The notes under the pieces: generated by a model | Told to the model about the DNA's origin: nothing | Seen by the model: the letters and a program-made list of their open reading frames with translations, nothing else | Database searches by the model: none | Shown: piece by piece, positions 29,704-41,590 of the stretch | Numbering within the stretch: the stretch's first letter is position 1 | Layout of the letters: every line of letters begins with the position of its first letter | Position numbers and translations under genes: made by a program | Source of the DNA: Blepharisma stoltei | Taxonomy: Eukaryota > Ciliophora > Heterotrichea > Heterotrichida > Blepharismidae | Assembly (NCBI GenBank): GCA_914767885.1 | Contig: CAJZBQ010000008.1 | Coordinates: 186,001-250,000 of the forward strand | Reading direction: 5' to 3' | Length of the DNA: 64,000 nucleotides

Positions 29704-29806
29704 TAATTTCTGATCGGCTTCCACGAGCAAGAGATGGATTTCACACGTGAAAATCCAGAAATTTCACGTGGAAACCCATTTTTTGGTTCTGGGAGCCGAT
29801 CAGAAA
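29704..29806. mobile_element. TA-flanked palindromic element (103 bp)
   Basis: Arms ATTTCTGATCGGCTTCC and GGGAGCCGATCAGAAAT are inverted repeats. An inner inverted pair (TTTCACACGTGAAA and TTTCACGTGGAAA) lies between them. TA flanks both sides (29704-29705, 29807-29808). There is no similarity to MITE families 1-3. Confidence 0.65.
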
Positions 29807-30163
29807 TAACTGCAAAAGATCATAGAAGATTATAGTCTGGCCAAAAAATCAAACCGATTAATGTGTAGTAATTTTATATGACAAAATAATGAGCGAAGGA
29901 ATACAGATGTTATATTTAAAATAAATAGGAAAGAAATTATCGAAAAACGAAATTGAAAGCTTTTAAAACTAAATTAATTGTGATTAGAGATTACTAAGAC
30001 TTAAAAGATAGAATTACAAAAGAAACAAAGAATTTTTAAACCATTTATTGCTTATAAAATCTATTAAAATTAAGAAATTAATATTGGAGTAACTTTGCCA
30101 AGAAAGAAACATGTAAATAATCTCATAGGAGCTATAAAAGAAAACAAAGAAATTTAGGATTTC

Positions 30164-30504
30164 TAACTCCCCCCCTCTCTATGAGTGAACAAAACCATTG
30201 GATAATCCCTATTTTTTGACCCTCCGTTAGTGAACAAAAAAAATTTTTATGAAAAAAAATTGATATATAAGTGATAATTAGTATAATAAAAATTTAGAGC
30301 TAATTATGTTTAATTTTAAACAAATTTTGTTTTTAAACCATAGATTTATAAATTAAATTAATATTTGCTTGCCAATTTTTACAAATTAGATTTTTTTTTA
30401 AAAATTTTTTCTATTAAAATTTATATATAAATTTTAAAAAAAAAAAAATTTACCCCTTCCATGAGTGAACAGAATTTTTTTGTTCACTCACGGAGAGGTG
30501 GGAG
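30164..30504 (+). mobile_element. MITE family 1 copy C (341 bp), diverged, intergenic
   Basis: Ends are TAACTCCCCCCCTCTCTATG and CACTCACGGAGAGGTGGGAG. An internal CCCTCCGTTAGTGAACAAAA and a right-end hairpin are present, in the same order as the intact copies. TA at 30164-30165 and 30505-30506. Confidence 0.75.
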
Positions 30505-31158
30505 TAAAAACTTTAAGGAGAAGAAAATTATTTGTGACATATCTTACTGTACACTAAAATAAAATTAAAAAGCAGATCTAGGCTTATTATTATTAAAATA
30601 TTTACAAATTTTTAAGATTAATTTATTCATCAAAAGCTTTACTAATTTGATGCTATATGAGCTCGCCTTCTCACTTAACCCTTTTGCTTATATTTGGTGC
30701 TGCTTTGTGTAGGGATAAATAAATTCTTTAGTTAGTTTTGCTTATAATTGTGTTTTTTATGAAAAATTTAATTTTTTTCCCCATGATTATTTCTTACTAT
30801 TTTACAATTAAAATTAGCCTATTTTTAATTTTACAATTTAAAGGGTGAATTTAATAAAAAAACCTATTTATCATTTCTTTCAATAATTATTGCCTTAAAT
30901 AAAATTCTGTTGAATAATTAATTTTTAAGCCATAACTGCTTGCAATTTTTTGGTATTTATTCACAATCACCTTGATAAAATAGCTGCTTTCAATAAAAAG
31001 CTCAGTTTATTTTATCAGAAAGCGAGCTTCTATTTAATAAAATAGCCAAAATTTATCTAAAATTTTTAGCTTTCTTCAATCAAAATTACTCTTATATAAA
31101 TTCCTACTTTGTTATTCTAAACGTTTCAGTTCTAATCTAGTCTGTTCTTAATAAAAAT

Positions 31159-34100
31159 ATGGCTGACGAAGAAACCTTATCTTTAGAATCTTACATCCTC
31201 TCCAGCGACAAGGCCTCTGCCCTGAACTCCTTTTCTCCTTCTTCCACTTTTGGAGTCTTCCTTCGCCTCAACAACCTTCTTAGAGACGGTCAATTTAATA
31301 CCCCAGAATTTGCCTCAGTCCTAGAAGACCTCAAAAAAATGGACTCTTCTCTCTATAATAAAATTCAGATCAGAAAAACCTTGCTCTCCTCTCCTCTATG
31401 GGCAAACAAAACCATCGTAAAAATCTCTATTTTTTTGGTAAAAAATCAACTATAACATATTTTTTTTTTATGAAAAATATTTGGAGGGAAGTTAAAGGAA
31501 TTAGAAACAACTGAAGACGAAGATAAAAGAAATAAAATCATTAATGAGCTTAATAATGAACACTTTAGATATAGATTCGACTATAATGCTCCTCAGTCGT
31601 CAGAAATTAAGCAAGAATATGAATACAGTTCCAAGCTTAGTGAAAATTTATTCCCAAAAGATTTTGAGGAGGCCCACAAGTTAACTAAGACCTTTGGCTT
31701 GCTAAGCCCACAAGGAAAGATGAAACTTGATGCAGCCAAAATGACGAATGAGATTTTAACTCTCCGTTAAAAAATTTTTATTTTTGGAAAAATCAGCAAA
31801 ATATTATTTTTCTATAAAACATTCGCACATTTCGATTGCCGAGCAAAATAAATATCTTTTCTAGCTAAGATGTAAGTTCTTCTTACTCCCCCCCTCCGTG
31901 ATCAGCAAAAGATTTTGTTAGCTCACGGAGGGGGGTAATTTTTTAAAAAAAAATTGAAAAGTAAGCACAATTTGTTTAAAATTAAATAGAACTAGCTCAT
32001 TATATTAATTATCACTTATATATCAAAATTTATTTTTCATAAAAAAATTTTTTTTTCACGGAGGGTGGGCTTTAGGTCAAAAAATCGAGATTTTTTCTAA
32101 GGGGCAGGGGGAGTTAGAAATGAAAGAAATACATTGTATTAGTGGAGTCCCACAGAAAATAGCAGAGCTGCTTAAGAGTAATAATTTCCATGAGCCAGAA
32201 TGTTTTAAAAATTTAAGCATTGATCAACTTTATGAGATTTTAAGCTTGCATGAGCCAGTTCGTCAGAAGCCTGAATTTATTAAGGCACTGATAAATAAAA
32301 AGTATCTTCATTTGATAGGCTCTGACGACTTCGAGAATTATGAAATATATAAAAAGGTTTGGTTTGAGATCTCTGATTATCCAGAAAATTTAAATTCCTT
32401 AAAATCAACAATTCTTCTGAATTTGCTCACTCTGGGCAGGAATTTTGGGATTTATGATGAAAAAATATTCCAAGAATACTTAAAAGCGCCTCGGCCAAGT
32501 AAAATTTTCTTTATAATTATCAAGGATTTTGAACAAAAATTAAGAAATTTTTCAGAATTCTTGAGGGGTGATTGTCCTAGTGACCAAGAACTTGTAGAAG
32601 AGTATTTATTCGAAATTTTAAAAAATAAAGAAGATACAAGCGAATATGCTGGAGTGTCATAAAAAACTAAAAAGAATAAATTTTAAATTTTCTAATAAAA
32701 TTAAAAGCATTATCTCATAGGTATTGTCACTTAAAATTAATTTTATGGAGAAAAATGCTTTAATAAACCCGAATATGACAGATTTTTTGAAGAAAAATTC
32801 CTAAGAAGGACTTTCGCTTATATAAAAGTGCTTAACGGAGCTTCTCCTTCGCAGTTTGAAGACGTTTTTTCACATAAATATATAGAAGAAACAGCCAATA
32901 ATATATCATTGGAGCCTTGTAGAGAAAACCCTCCATATTTCCAGAGAAATCAGCCAGTTCAATTTTCAGTCAAAGTTAAAAATGTCCAAAAACTTCTCGT
33001 CAAAGTCTTAGAGCTAAATACAAAGGCTTATTATTTAAAGCATAACTCACAGATTACCACTGATATTAATCTAGATGGGCTAGTAGCCAAATACGAAAGG
33101 ACTTATGAATACAATGAATCCCCACTAGTTATCGCCAAAAGGACTCTAGACTTCCCAGAGCTTGCAGATAAAGCTGGGCTTTTTGTTATAGAATTAATCG
33201 GAAATGGCCGCCATTGCCGCGTTATTATTAAAAAAGGCTCCTTAAAATACGTCTCCAAGCTAACAGCTGCTGGGCACTTAATTTTAATTTTAAACGAAAA
33301 TAACGAAATTTGTAAAGGCCCAGGGTCAGGTGTTACCATTGATGGCCGCTTTTATTCGACTGAAAATGATAAAGGGGTCGCATTTCTCCCATTCGCTAAC
33401 ACCCCAGCGACTAAAAATTTGATTTTAACTGATGGGATTATTACAGATTTAGTTGAAGGATTTTCCCATGCTGTTGAAAACTACCAATTAAAAACCGCCT
33501 TTTTGGTCCATGAAGAACAATTACTAATGGGAAACCGAGCCACTATTTCTATAAAGCCACGATTATACGTAAATGGCACCAAAGCTAACGATTCTTTAAT
33601 AAAAGACTGCAAAGCAGCTATAACTACAACTGACGTTGAAGGGATCACAGCCAGCAGAATTTACCCTAATCTTTTTATTCCAGCTGGAAATTCATTAATA
33701 AATCTTGATATAGAAATCCCTCCAAGGCTAAGAAGCATGAATATTTCATTTACTGGTGAAGTCGAAAGTGTGACTAAAAAAGACCAAAAAAATTCTTTAA
33801 ATTCTACATATACAATTTCTGTCAATGAAAATCTTGGGAATACAATTATATATGGAGCTTATCTGAAATATGGAAACCAAGGGTACCAAGTAGAGCTGAG
33901 AGGCAGAGGTGGCGAACCATTGCCAAGACAGCAGATTCAGGTAACTTTATATCATGAAGACTGGAAAAAAGAAAATAAAGAAACCCTTATGACTGATGAA
34001 AATGGAAATATTTATTTAGGATCCCTAAAAAATATTACCAACGTCAGAATATCGACTAATGTCCATCAGCAGGCCCAAAACTTTGAATGGAGCCTTGGGA

Positions 34101-37100
34101 CCTTTAAAAGCAGAATTCAGTACCCATCAGTCCTTAATCTGTGTGAAGGCGACGAGTTTGGAATCCCCGTCAATTTTGAAACCCCAGAAATCAATTTTAG
34201 AGAGGTAAATCTGCTTTCTATTAAAAATGGAAATTTTATTGACAGTTTTAATAAAAAGCTGAAATATGACCATGAGACGTCTATTTTGCTGCTTAAAGAT
34301 TTAGAAAAAGGAGAATACAGCTTGAAAATCGGCAGCCAAAATATTACGATTTTTGTCAGAGATGGGGTGCATTGGGGTGATAACCAATTTATTTTATCAG
34401 AAAATGTGGTGGTCCCTACATCAGGGCAATATAGGTCATTATCTATAAAATCAGCTGAAACTGAGGAAAATAAGCTAAAAGTTGACCTTGCAGGGGACTA
34501 TGATAATGCAGTAATTCATGCGCTTTATTTCAATTATTTGAATAATAAAGTCCTGGAAGAGTTTTCTCAGCTTTATTCTTTATATGTAGAGCCTGACCAA
34601 ACTGCGTTTATTTTTGCTAAACAAAAATCGCATTATTTGCCAAGCAGAAAACTTGATGAGGAATACCAATATACGCTGGAAAGGAAATATTTGGCCAAAC
34701 ACCCTGGAAACACCCTTGCGAAGCCACAGTTGTTGCTGAAAAGGCTGTTTATAAATGATACAACGACTGAAACTCAGCAAGCCCGAGCTGGAGATAGTAT
34801 AAGAAGAGCAGAAATGGACAAGTGCTATAGATCTTCAGCAATGGCGAGGAATTACCAAAGCGATTTGCTTGGTGAGCCTATAGGAGTTTCAGGCCAAGGC
34901 CAAATGCTTGATTTCTTAGAAAACCCTGCAAAATGGCTATATAATTTAGAAGTAGACGATGGAAAAGTGGAAATTCCAGTGGAAGATTTGAATTATTCAC
35001 ATGTTTTGATATTAGCTACAAATGGAGAAGGATTATCGTCAAAATTAGTGAATTTTGAAGCCTCTAATATAAAAATAAGGCAGCTTGGCTTAGCGAAATC
35101 GCTGGATAAGGAAATAGCGTATTCAGAGCAAATGAAGTCGAAAGGGATTTTTTCAGGTGAAAATTTCACTATTGGAGATATTTCTAGCACCACTTATGAA
35201 ATTATTGATTCTGTTGATAAATTGTATAGGCTTCAAAAAGAGCTGATAAAAACTAATGGGAGCAGGGTAGCCTATGATCCTTGGGATTTCTTACCCCCTA
35301 ATGATTTTTTGGTGAAAATATAATTTATTATTTTTAAAAAAAAAAAATATTTATTTGCTAAAAAGAGTTAGGAAGATGGCATACGTTGCCTTATGCCAAA
35401 AAACTTGAACTCTATGACAAATATATGTCCCATGAGCTGAATTTATTTATCTATAAAAAAGATCCTACCTTCTTTTCTGAAGTAATTTATCCATTTTTAT
35501 CCTCAAAAATGGAAAAAGATATTGTGGATTTATACCTTCTGTCTCAGCCTCTAGATGAATATGCTAGTTTAAATAATTTTTTGAAGCTTAACACCCTTGA
35601 AAAAATTCTGCTCATAGAAAGAACTGCAGAAACCAACCCAGATTTCTCAAGAGAAGCTGCTAAAACCTTGAAAGACGAAACAGACGCAAAGGCAAGAAAT
35701 TATCAATTGAGAAATAGAAGAATTGAAACTGTGCTGAGATTTAATTTAATTAGTGGAGAGCCACAGCAGCCTAGATTGGCAATGGCACCACCTCCAATGG
35801 CAATGGCGGCTTCACCCCCAGCAATGTTTGGAGGAATGGAATGCTCAATGAGCATTGGAAACTTCATGCAAGCGAGCTGTGAAAGCAAAAGTATGGTTAG
35901 GTCAGCACCGAAAATGAAGATGGCTAGGGGGAGAATGGAAAAGAGTGCTGTAAAAATGGAAGAATCAGAGGATCCATTTTCTTTAATGGATGAAGATCAA
36001 AGTGATGAATATGTTGAAAGTACAAGAAATGCCATGCCGACTTATTATCAAAAAATGGATTCAACTAAGGAATTTGCTGAAACCTTTTATTACGATATAA
36101 AAAATCTTACCCAAAACAGCAGCTTAGTGCCAAATAAACGCTTTTGGTCAGAGCTCGCAAATGCAGTTGCAAATAAGCATTCTTATATATTATCAGAAGA
36201 TATTTTAGAAACCACAGACACTCTTACAGAGCTTGTCTGCTCTTTAGCATTTTCGGATCTACCTTTTACAGCTGAAAAGCACGCTTATTCCTTAGAAGGA
36301 AGGTCAATTACCTATACAGCAGGAAGCAATTTCTTAGTTTTCTTTAAAGAACTCGCTGAAACTTCTTCAGAAATAAATACCCAGGTCCTTGTAGCCCAGC
36401 GATATTTTGATCCAAATGACCGTTATATACAAGACCAAGAAGGCACCAAAGATAAAACCATTACCCAGTTCATAAAACAGAAAATTTATGCTTGCCAAGT
36501 TGTGATTACTAATACAGCAGGCTCTCAAATAAATGTTAGCGTTTTAACTGAAGTTCCACAAGGCAGTATCCCTGTAAGTCCTCCTAAATATACGTCAAAT
36601 CAAATTATGACACTACCTAATTTCCATACCCAGACCTTCGAATATCAGTTTTACTTTCCTAATTCTGGGGTATTCACCCATTATCCAGCTAATATTACTT
36701 ATAATGAAAAAGTCATTGCAAAGGCTGATTCTAAAGATTTAGAAGTAAATGATGTTATTAGGGTGGGATAAATTTTTTTATTTTTTTATTTTTTTTTAAA
36801 AAATTAAAAAAATTTTATTATTTTTTTTTTCAGGGTGGATAAATTTGAAACTTTTAAAGATTTGGTGCTCAGTGGAAGAAAAGACTTGGTTTTGGAATTT
36901 TTGACTAATGAAAATTTATTTAGCAAGGCAAAAGAGTTCGATGTTTACAATTTTTGCTGGATGTTAAAGGATAAGATATTCTGGGAAAAAGTCATAAAAA
37001 TTTTAAAGGCAAGAAATTATTACTTTGATGTAGTCTGGAGCTTTGGGATTTTCCATAAAAATTTAGAAATTCTGAAAGACATTATAGCGACTAAGCCTGA

Positions 37101-38564
37101 ATTTGTCAATAAAATTGGGAATTTCTTCAAATCAGAACTAATCACAACTGGAAAAGGAGACCACCGACATTTAGAATTCGACCCATTAGTAAATGCAAGA
37201 GCTCATAGGCTTGGAAATCAGCCAAGAATTACTAATAACAGGTTCAAAAAAGTTTATAAAGAATTTTTAGAATATTTACTCCCCCCCCCCCCTTCCGTGA
37301 GCGAACAAAAAAATTTTGTTCGCTCACGGAGGGGGGTTTATTTTTTTTTTTTTAAAAAAAATTTATATATAAATTTTATAAAAAATATTTTTTTCGAAAT
37401 TTAAAAAAAATCCTAATTTGCAAAAATTGGGAAGCAAATATTAATTTAATTTGCAAAATTTATGTTTTAAAACGCAATTTGTTTAAAATTAAACAGAATT
37501 AGCTCTAGATTTCATTATACTAATTATCACTTATATATCAAAATTTTTTTTCCATTAAAATTTTTTCTATTAAAAAAAATTTTTGTTCACTCACGGAGGG
37601 TGGGGTTTTTGGTCAAAAAATGGCGATTTTTCTAATGGTTTTGTTCGCTCACGGAGGGGGGGGGGGGGAGTTAGCAGAAAAAGAAAGCCTTGATGTAGAA
37701 GACCAGCTGGGGCTTGCCCAATACTATATTCTTCAAGACCGCTACCAAGAAGCTACTGATATTTATAAATCCATCCCACTTAAGGCATCCCAAGATAAAT
37801 CAGGAGCTTCTTATCTCCAAATCCAATACGATTACCTATCCTGCTACCTTGACATTAATTTAGCTGGCCCTGTCTCTGCTTTATACGAAAATTACCCAGT
37901 TAATACTTGGAAAAAATTATTTAATGAGGTCATTAAATTAGTCAGAGAAATCAGTGCCCAAGAAGTTCTTGTTAAGGCTGAAGCCAAAGAAAACGAGCCA
38001 AGCTTGATGTTTACTGTTGAAGGCGGAGAAATTAAGCTAAATTACCAATTTGTAAAGCACTGCAAGGTCAGGCTTTACAAGATTGACTTAGAAGTCCTTT
38101 TCTCTAAAAATCCATTTTTAATCGAAAATACCCAAGATTTCGGATTTGTCAAGCCAAATATAGAAATTGAGGTAGACCTGCCTGAAAATGGGGAAGGTAT
38201 AGTAAAAATCCCTGAAGAGTTTGAAGGGCAAAATATCGTGATTGAAGTCGATTATGGAACTTATACGGTCTCTAAGTCCCATTTCGCTACAAGCTTAAAG
38301 ATTAATTTGATTGAAAGATATGGAGTTATTAAAGTTATGAACAGCAATTTAATGCCAAGACCAGCAGCTTATGTAAAAGCATTCGTTAAAAGAAGCAATG
38401 GAAACGTAGAGTTTTATAAGGACGGGTACACTGATGTCAGAGGAAAATTCGATTACGTGTCCTTAAATACAGACACTTTGTCTACCATTCAGAAATTCGC
38501 TTTACTTGTGGTCGATGATGAATTTGGGTCACTCGTTCATGAAGCTAATCCACCTCCCCAATAA
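31159..38564 (+). CDS. Giant (~2,100-residue) macroglobulin-like protein of unknown function
   Basis: ATG 31159 to TAA 38564, with six IESs removed (31418-31492, 31757-32114, 32645-32743, 35292-35368, 36759-36839, 37277-37671), leaves 2,106 residues in one frame. No signal peptide or membrane span, so probably cytosolic. The N-terminal ~450 residues are helical. The middle has beta-sandwich-like segments with patterns of alpha-2-macroglobulin MG domains (G-Q-G-Y-Q-V-E-L-R-G-R-G-G and T-D-E-N-G-N-I-Y-L-G). Farther on are T-F-E-Y-Q-F-Y-F-P-N-S-G and a Met/Pro/Ala-rich linker near 35780-35850. A TPR-like stretch (L-G-L-A-Q-Y-Y-I-L-Q-D-R-Y-Q-E-A) lies near 37700. I see no C-G-E-Q thioester. Similarity to macroglobulins is an impression from patterns, not proven. 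Confidence 0.55.
31418..31492. other. Short TA-bounded eliminated segment (75 bp)
   Basis: TA at 31418-31419 and 31493-31494. The join reads N-K-T-I-V-K-E-L-E-T-T in the giant gene and removes an in-frame TAA. Confidence 0.62.
31757..32114 (-). mobile_element. MITE family 1 copy D (358 bp), degenerate, reverse, in the giant gene
   Basis: The left edge TAACTCTCCGTTA looks like a shortened family 1 end. A hairpin end with TACTCCCCCCCTCCGTGA starts only at about 31887, so the first ~130 bp may be an older segment into which a MITE jumped. The right end is GGGGGAGTTA. TA-to-TA removal reads N-E-I-L-E-M-K-E-I. The 31806-31850 piece has a short open run (H-I-S-I-A-E-Q-N-K-Y) that might be an exon. 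Confidence 0.6.
32645..32743. other. Short TA-bounded eliminated segment (99 bp)
   Basis: TA at 32645-32646 and 32744-32745, both at codon positions 1-2. The join reads T-S-E-Y-G-E-K-C-F-N-K. Confidence 0.6.
35292..35368. other. Short TA-bounded eliminated segment (77 bp)
   Basis: TA at 35292-35293 and 35369-35370. The join reads P-W-D-F-L-G-R-W-H-T-L-P and shifts frame correctly between two long coding blocks. Confidence 0.68.
36759..36839. other. Short eliminated segment (81 bp)
   Basis: TA at 36759-36760 and 36840-36841 give N-D-V-I-K-F-E-T-F. Alternatively, the repeat AGGGTGG on both sides gives N-D-V-I-R-V-D-K-F. Both keep frame. A second TA-rich repeat (ATAAATTT) follows each AGGGTGG copy. 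Confidence 0.5.
37277..37671 (-). mobile_element. MITE family 1 copy E (395 bp), reverse, in the giant gene
   Basis: Intact copy: hairpin at the left (37280-37336), single-motif end at the right, internal direct motif near 37585. TA at 37277-37278 and 37672-37673. The join reads L-E-Y-L-A-E-K-E-S. Confidence 0.86.
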
Positions 38565-38592
38565 CGATTAATTAATTAATTTAAAAAAAATA

Positions 38593-41590
38593 TTAAATTT
38601 TTAAAAAACTTGACAATTTATCAGAAAGCAATTTTCTTTCTCTGCTGATTTCTTCGCACTCGCTCAGAATTTTCATTTGCCGCTTTTTGTATTCTTCAGC
38701 GAAATTCATTTTTAAAGACTCAAAATTGGCATCGTCAACAGAGTCATACTCAAAGCTGCCATTAGATTCGTGGCCTGGGCTTTTTAATGTCTCTTTAGGG
38801 AGTTCTTGAATTTCTTCTTTTTCGTCCTCTTTATAGATTTCTTCTTGAACAGACTCAAAATTCTCTAAATTGACTGACCCAAACTGTCCTAAATTTTCAG
38901 AAACTTGGAAATGCAGAGACTCGAAATTTTGTTTATCTGGGTCATTGAGGCTCATATAGTTCTCAAAAGTTTCTTTATACCCATTTTTTGGAGTATCCAA
39001 GGAGTGGATACTTTCAAATCTGGTCGCCATATCATTCCATTCTGTAATGTATTTTTTCTTATTTTTTGATAATCTTTCTTCTGCATCCTGCAGCTCTGCA
39101 AATCTGGCTGTTAAAAATTCTTCTTGTCTATGCAATTCTTCAAACTGCGAATTAAAATCTGTTTGCTTCTTCAAAAATTGCTCTTTTTGGCTTGCCAAGC
39201 TTTCTTCAAGAGAATTTAATTTTTCCATGCGGAAATTAAACTCTTCTTCATGCTTTTGTTCCCTTTGGGCAAGCTCAATTTCTTTTAAATTTATTTTTTC
39301 TAGTTCTTCTTCTAGCTGTTTTAGCTTAGAATTGTTTACAATTTCTGCCTCGTTTTCTTCGTCTGATTTTGATGTGACCAAATTAGCGATTTCTTCTTCT
39401 TTCATCCTTACTCCCCCCCCCCCCTCCGTGAGCGAACAAAACCATTAGAAAAATCACCATTTTTTGACCAAAAACCCACCCTCCGTGAGTGAACAAAAAT
39501 TTTTTTAATAGAAAAAATTTTAATGGAAAAAAATTTTGATATATAAGTGATAATTAGTATAAATGAAATCTAGAGCTAATTCTGTTTAATTTTAAACAAA
39601 TTGCGTTTTTAAAACATAAAATTTTGCAAATTAAATTAATATTTGCTTCCCAATTTTTGCAAATTAGGATTTTTTTAAATTTCGAAAAAATATTTTTTTA
39701 TAAAATTTATATATAAATTTTTTTTTTAAAAAAAAAAATTAACCCCCCTCCGTGAGTGAACAAAATTTTTTTTGTTCGCTCACGGGAGGGGGGGGGGGGG
39801 GAGTTAGGCTTAATTTTAGCTGCTCGTTTTCTTGAATCATTTGTTTTTTTGAAATTTCAAATTCAAGCTCTTTTGCTTTGGATTTTTTTGAAAAATCGTC
39901 GAACTGTTTTTCTAAGTCTTTTAGAGCGATTTCAGCAATAATTTCTTTAAGAATCCCTTGGCAGATGTCATTTCTTGATTTATCGTCAACTTCAGGCTTT
40001 ACGCCAGCATGAAAAGCCATGTTTTTCTCTTTGATTTTAAGTCTTCTTTCTTTTTCTGTTAAATACTCATCTTTTTCTATCAATTCTTTCTCTTTTCTAA
40101 TGATTTCAAGAATTCTTTTTTCTAATTCTAATGCAGTTACTTTAAGCTGGCATTCAAATTTTTCAAGCTCTTCTTTTTGGTCTCTATAGAAGCTTTTATT
40201 TTCATTCCCTTTATTAAAATATGCAATTTCTTTTTCCCTCTTCACAATTTCTTGTTCTTTTAAATCAAGCTCTGTGAATTTTTTTACCAAAAAATTTTCC
40301 ATATTCCTTATTTTTAATAAATTTTGGCTTTCCCTATACTTAATCTCGTTTTCCAGCTCTCTTTCTCTTATATTTAAAGTCTGTTTTCTTTTATCTAAAT
40401 CAAATTCGATTTCTCTGAGACTTTCCAATTTAGTTTCCATTTCTCTTATATTTTTATAAATAAATGATTATTTTTTTAAAAAATAATTTTAATTAAAATA
40501 AATTCAGCTTACTAAGGATAATAATTAAGATTAAGATTAAGATTAAGATTACGCTGGGTATTTAAGGTCCCTACTACGTCCGAGGTCGCATGCCACGGTT
40601 TCCCGTGTGGTGGCAGAGCGTTCACCAAGCCCGGGCCGAAACCCTCGGTTTCTCGGTAGAGGTATTGTCAAGGGCCGTCTCATACCGGCTTTGCTGACCA
40701 CCTCCATTTTCAACTTGGATCGTCGCCTAAGTTTACGCCAACTCCGCTTCGTCGTCCGCCAGATCTGCCCATTGAAGGGCACCTTTTCAACTGGAGAGAC
40801 CCCCGTTTTGGTGTCTAACTCGCCTCCCCTCTTTTCCGTCATCCCGAGAAAGAACTCAACAGCTTTCGCCATTCGGGGCGAGCCATTAAAGCAGCTTAGG
40901 CAGGTAATTCACCCTGCCTCATTTCGGGCACTCACTGGGCTGAGCGCTGCTGGCAAAAAGAAGTCACGAATAACTGCCCATGGGTCTGGTCGCAAAAACA
41001 GCGGCTCTCGCGCTTAGGCCTCTCGCTTCGAGGTCCCAGACGTTGTTGGGCTAATTCCTGGCTCCAAAAACCATGCCCGGATATACATGGGTAACCACCA
41101 CTGAGAGGGGTGGGTCGGTCGCCATACGCCATTTTATGTATATTAAGGATAATAATAAATTTACTTTGGCATTCATATAGGGGTCATTTTCTGACTTTTT
41201 AGGGGTTATATAGCTTTTTTCTGATCTTCTATGTATATGCAGTCTGTCTGTGCCTCATGGGATTGGAGAGGAAGATAGATTTTTGGAGCGGCTGGGCAAT
41301 GGAGATTCAGATCTATTTTGGCTTTCTTCATGGATAACGTCAACTTTTGTTTTAATTGAGCTTAGTTTATTGTCAAGCTCTTTTAAGGAAGCGTTTAAGT
41401 TTACAATTTCAGCTTCTTCAGGCTCTGGGATTTTCACTAAATTTTCTTGGTAACTGAGTTGACGTTTTTTAATGCTTGATGTAGGCTTGTTTCTATTGAT
41501 AAAGGCTGAGAGTCGCATACGCTGCTGCTCATCGACTTTGATGGTTTTGTAGCCTCCTGTTTCTTCGTTTTGTGAATTATTTCGACTCAT
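38593..41590 (-). CDS. Coiled-coil protein of unknown function
   Basis: About 634 residues after removing a MITE (39409-39804), a 66-bp IES and a SINE-like insert (40513-41143). The N-terminal ~110 residues are basic and Ser/Pro-rich (start ATG 41588-41590, with I-P-W-G-T where TGA codes Trp). The bulk is a long E/K/L/R-rich coiled coil (K-L-E-S-L-R-E-I-E-F-D-L-D, R-E-K-E-I and many similar). The C-terminal part has repeated N-F-E-S-L/V units (about 38700-38950). It resembles centrosomal or basal-body coiled-coil proteins in composition only. Its 3' end is 28 bases from the convergent giant gene. Without removal, the long N- and C-terminal blocks would look like three separate genes. Confidence 0.65.
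39409..39804 (+). mobile_element. MITE family 1 copy F (396 bp), forward
   Basis: Intact copy with both C/G-tract ends, internal motif near 39480 and hairpin at the right (39745-39800). TA at 39409-39410 and 39805-39806. On the minus strand the coiled-coil gene joins as L-S-L-R-M-K-E-E. Confidence 0.86.
40447..40512. other. Short TA-bounded eliminated segment (about 66 bp), adjacent to the SINE
   Basis: TA at 40447-40448 and 40513-40514. On the minus strand the join reads L-L-S-L-R-E-M-E-T-K-L. Its right TA is the left TA of the neighbouring SINE insertion, so two eliminated segments may be back to back. Confidence 0.55.
40513..41143 (-). mobile_element. SINE-like retro-insertion (631 bp) in the coiled-coil gene
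   Basis: TAAGGATAATAAT flanks both sides (40513-40525 and 41144-41156). The left end has four TTAAGA repeats as a 3' tail. The minus-strand 5' end is CATAAAATGGCGTATGGCG. The body is GC-rich (around 50-55%), sharply unlike the host gene. Long open frames inside it on both strands are by-products of its GC content. Confidence 0.78.

Larger units (their letters stand above)
27803..31158. other. 3.4-kb gene desert rich in mobile DNA
   Basis: No coding gene was seen. It holds a SINE-like element (28075-28640), a family 3 MITE remnant (29161-29450), a palindromic element (29704-29806) and a diverged family 1 MITE (30164-30504), each listed separately. The rest is plain AT-rich sequence. Confidence 0.6.

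Noticed and set aside
40549-41132. Three long open frames on both strands
   Set aside because: They are inside the SINE-like insertion at 40513-41143. High GC content makes stops rare there; no family pattern was seen.
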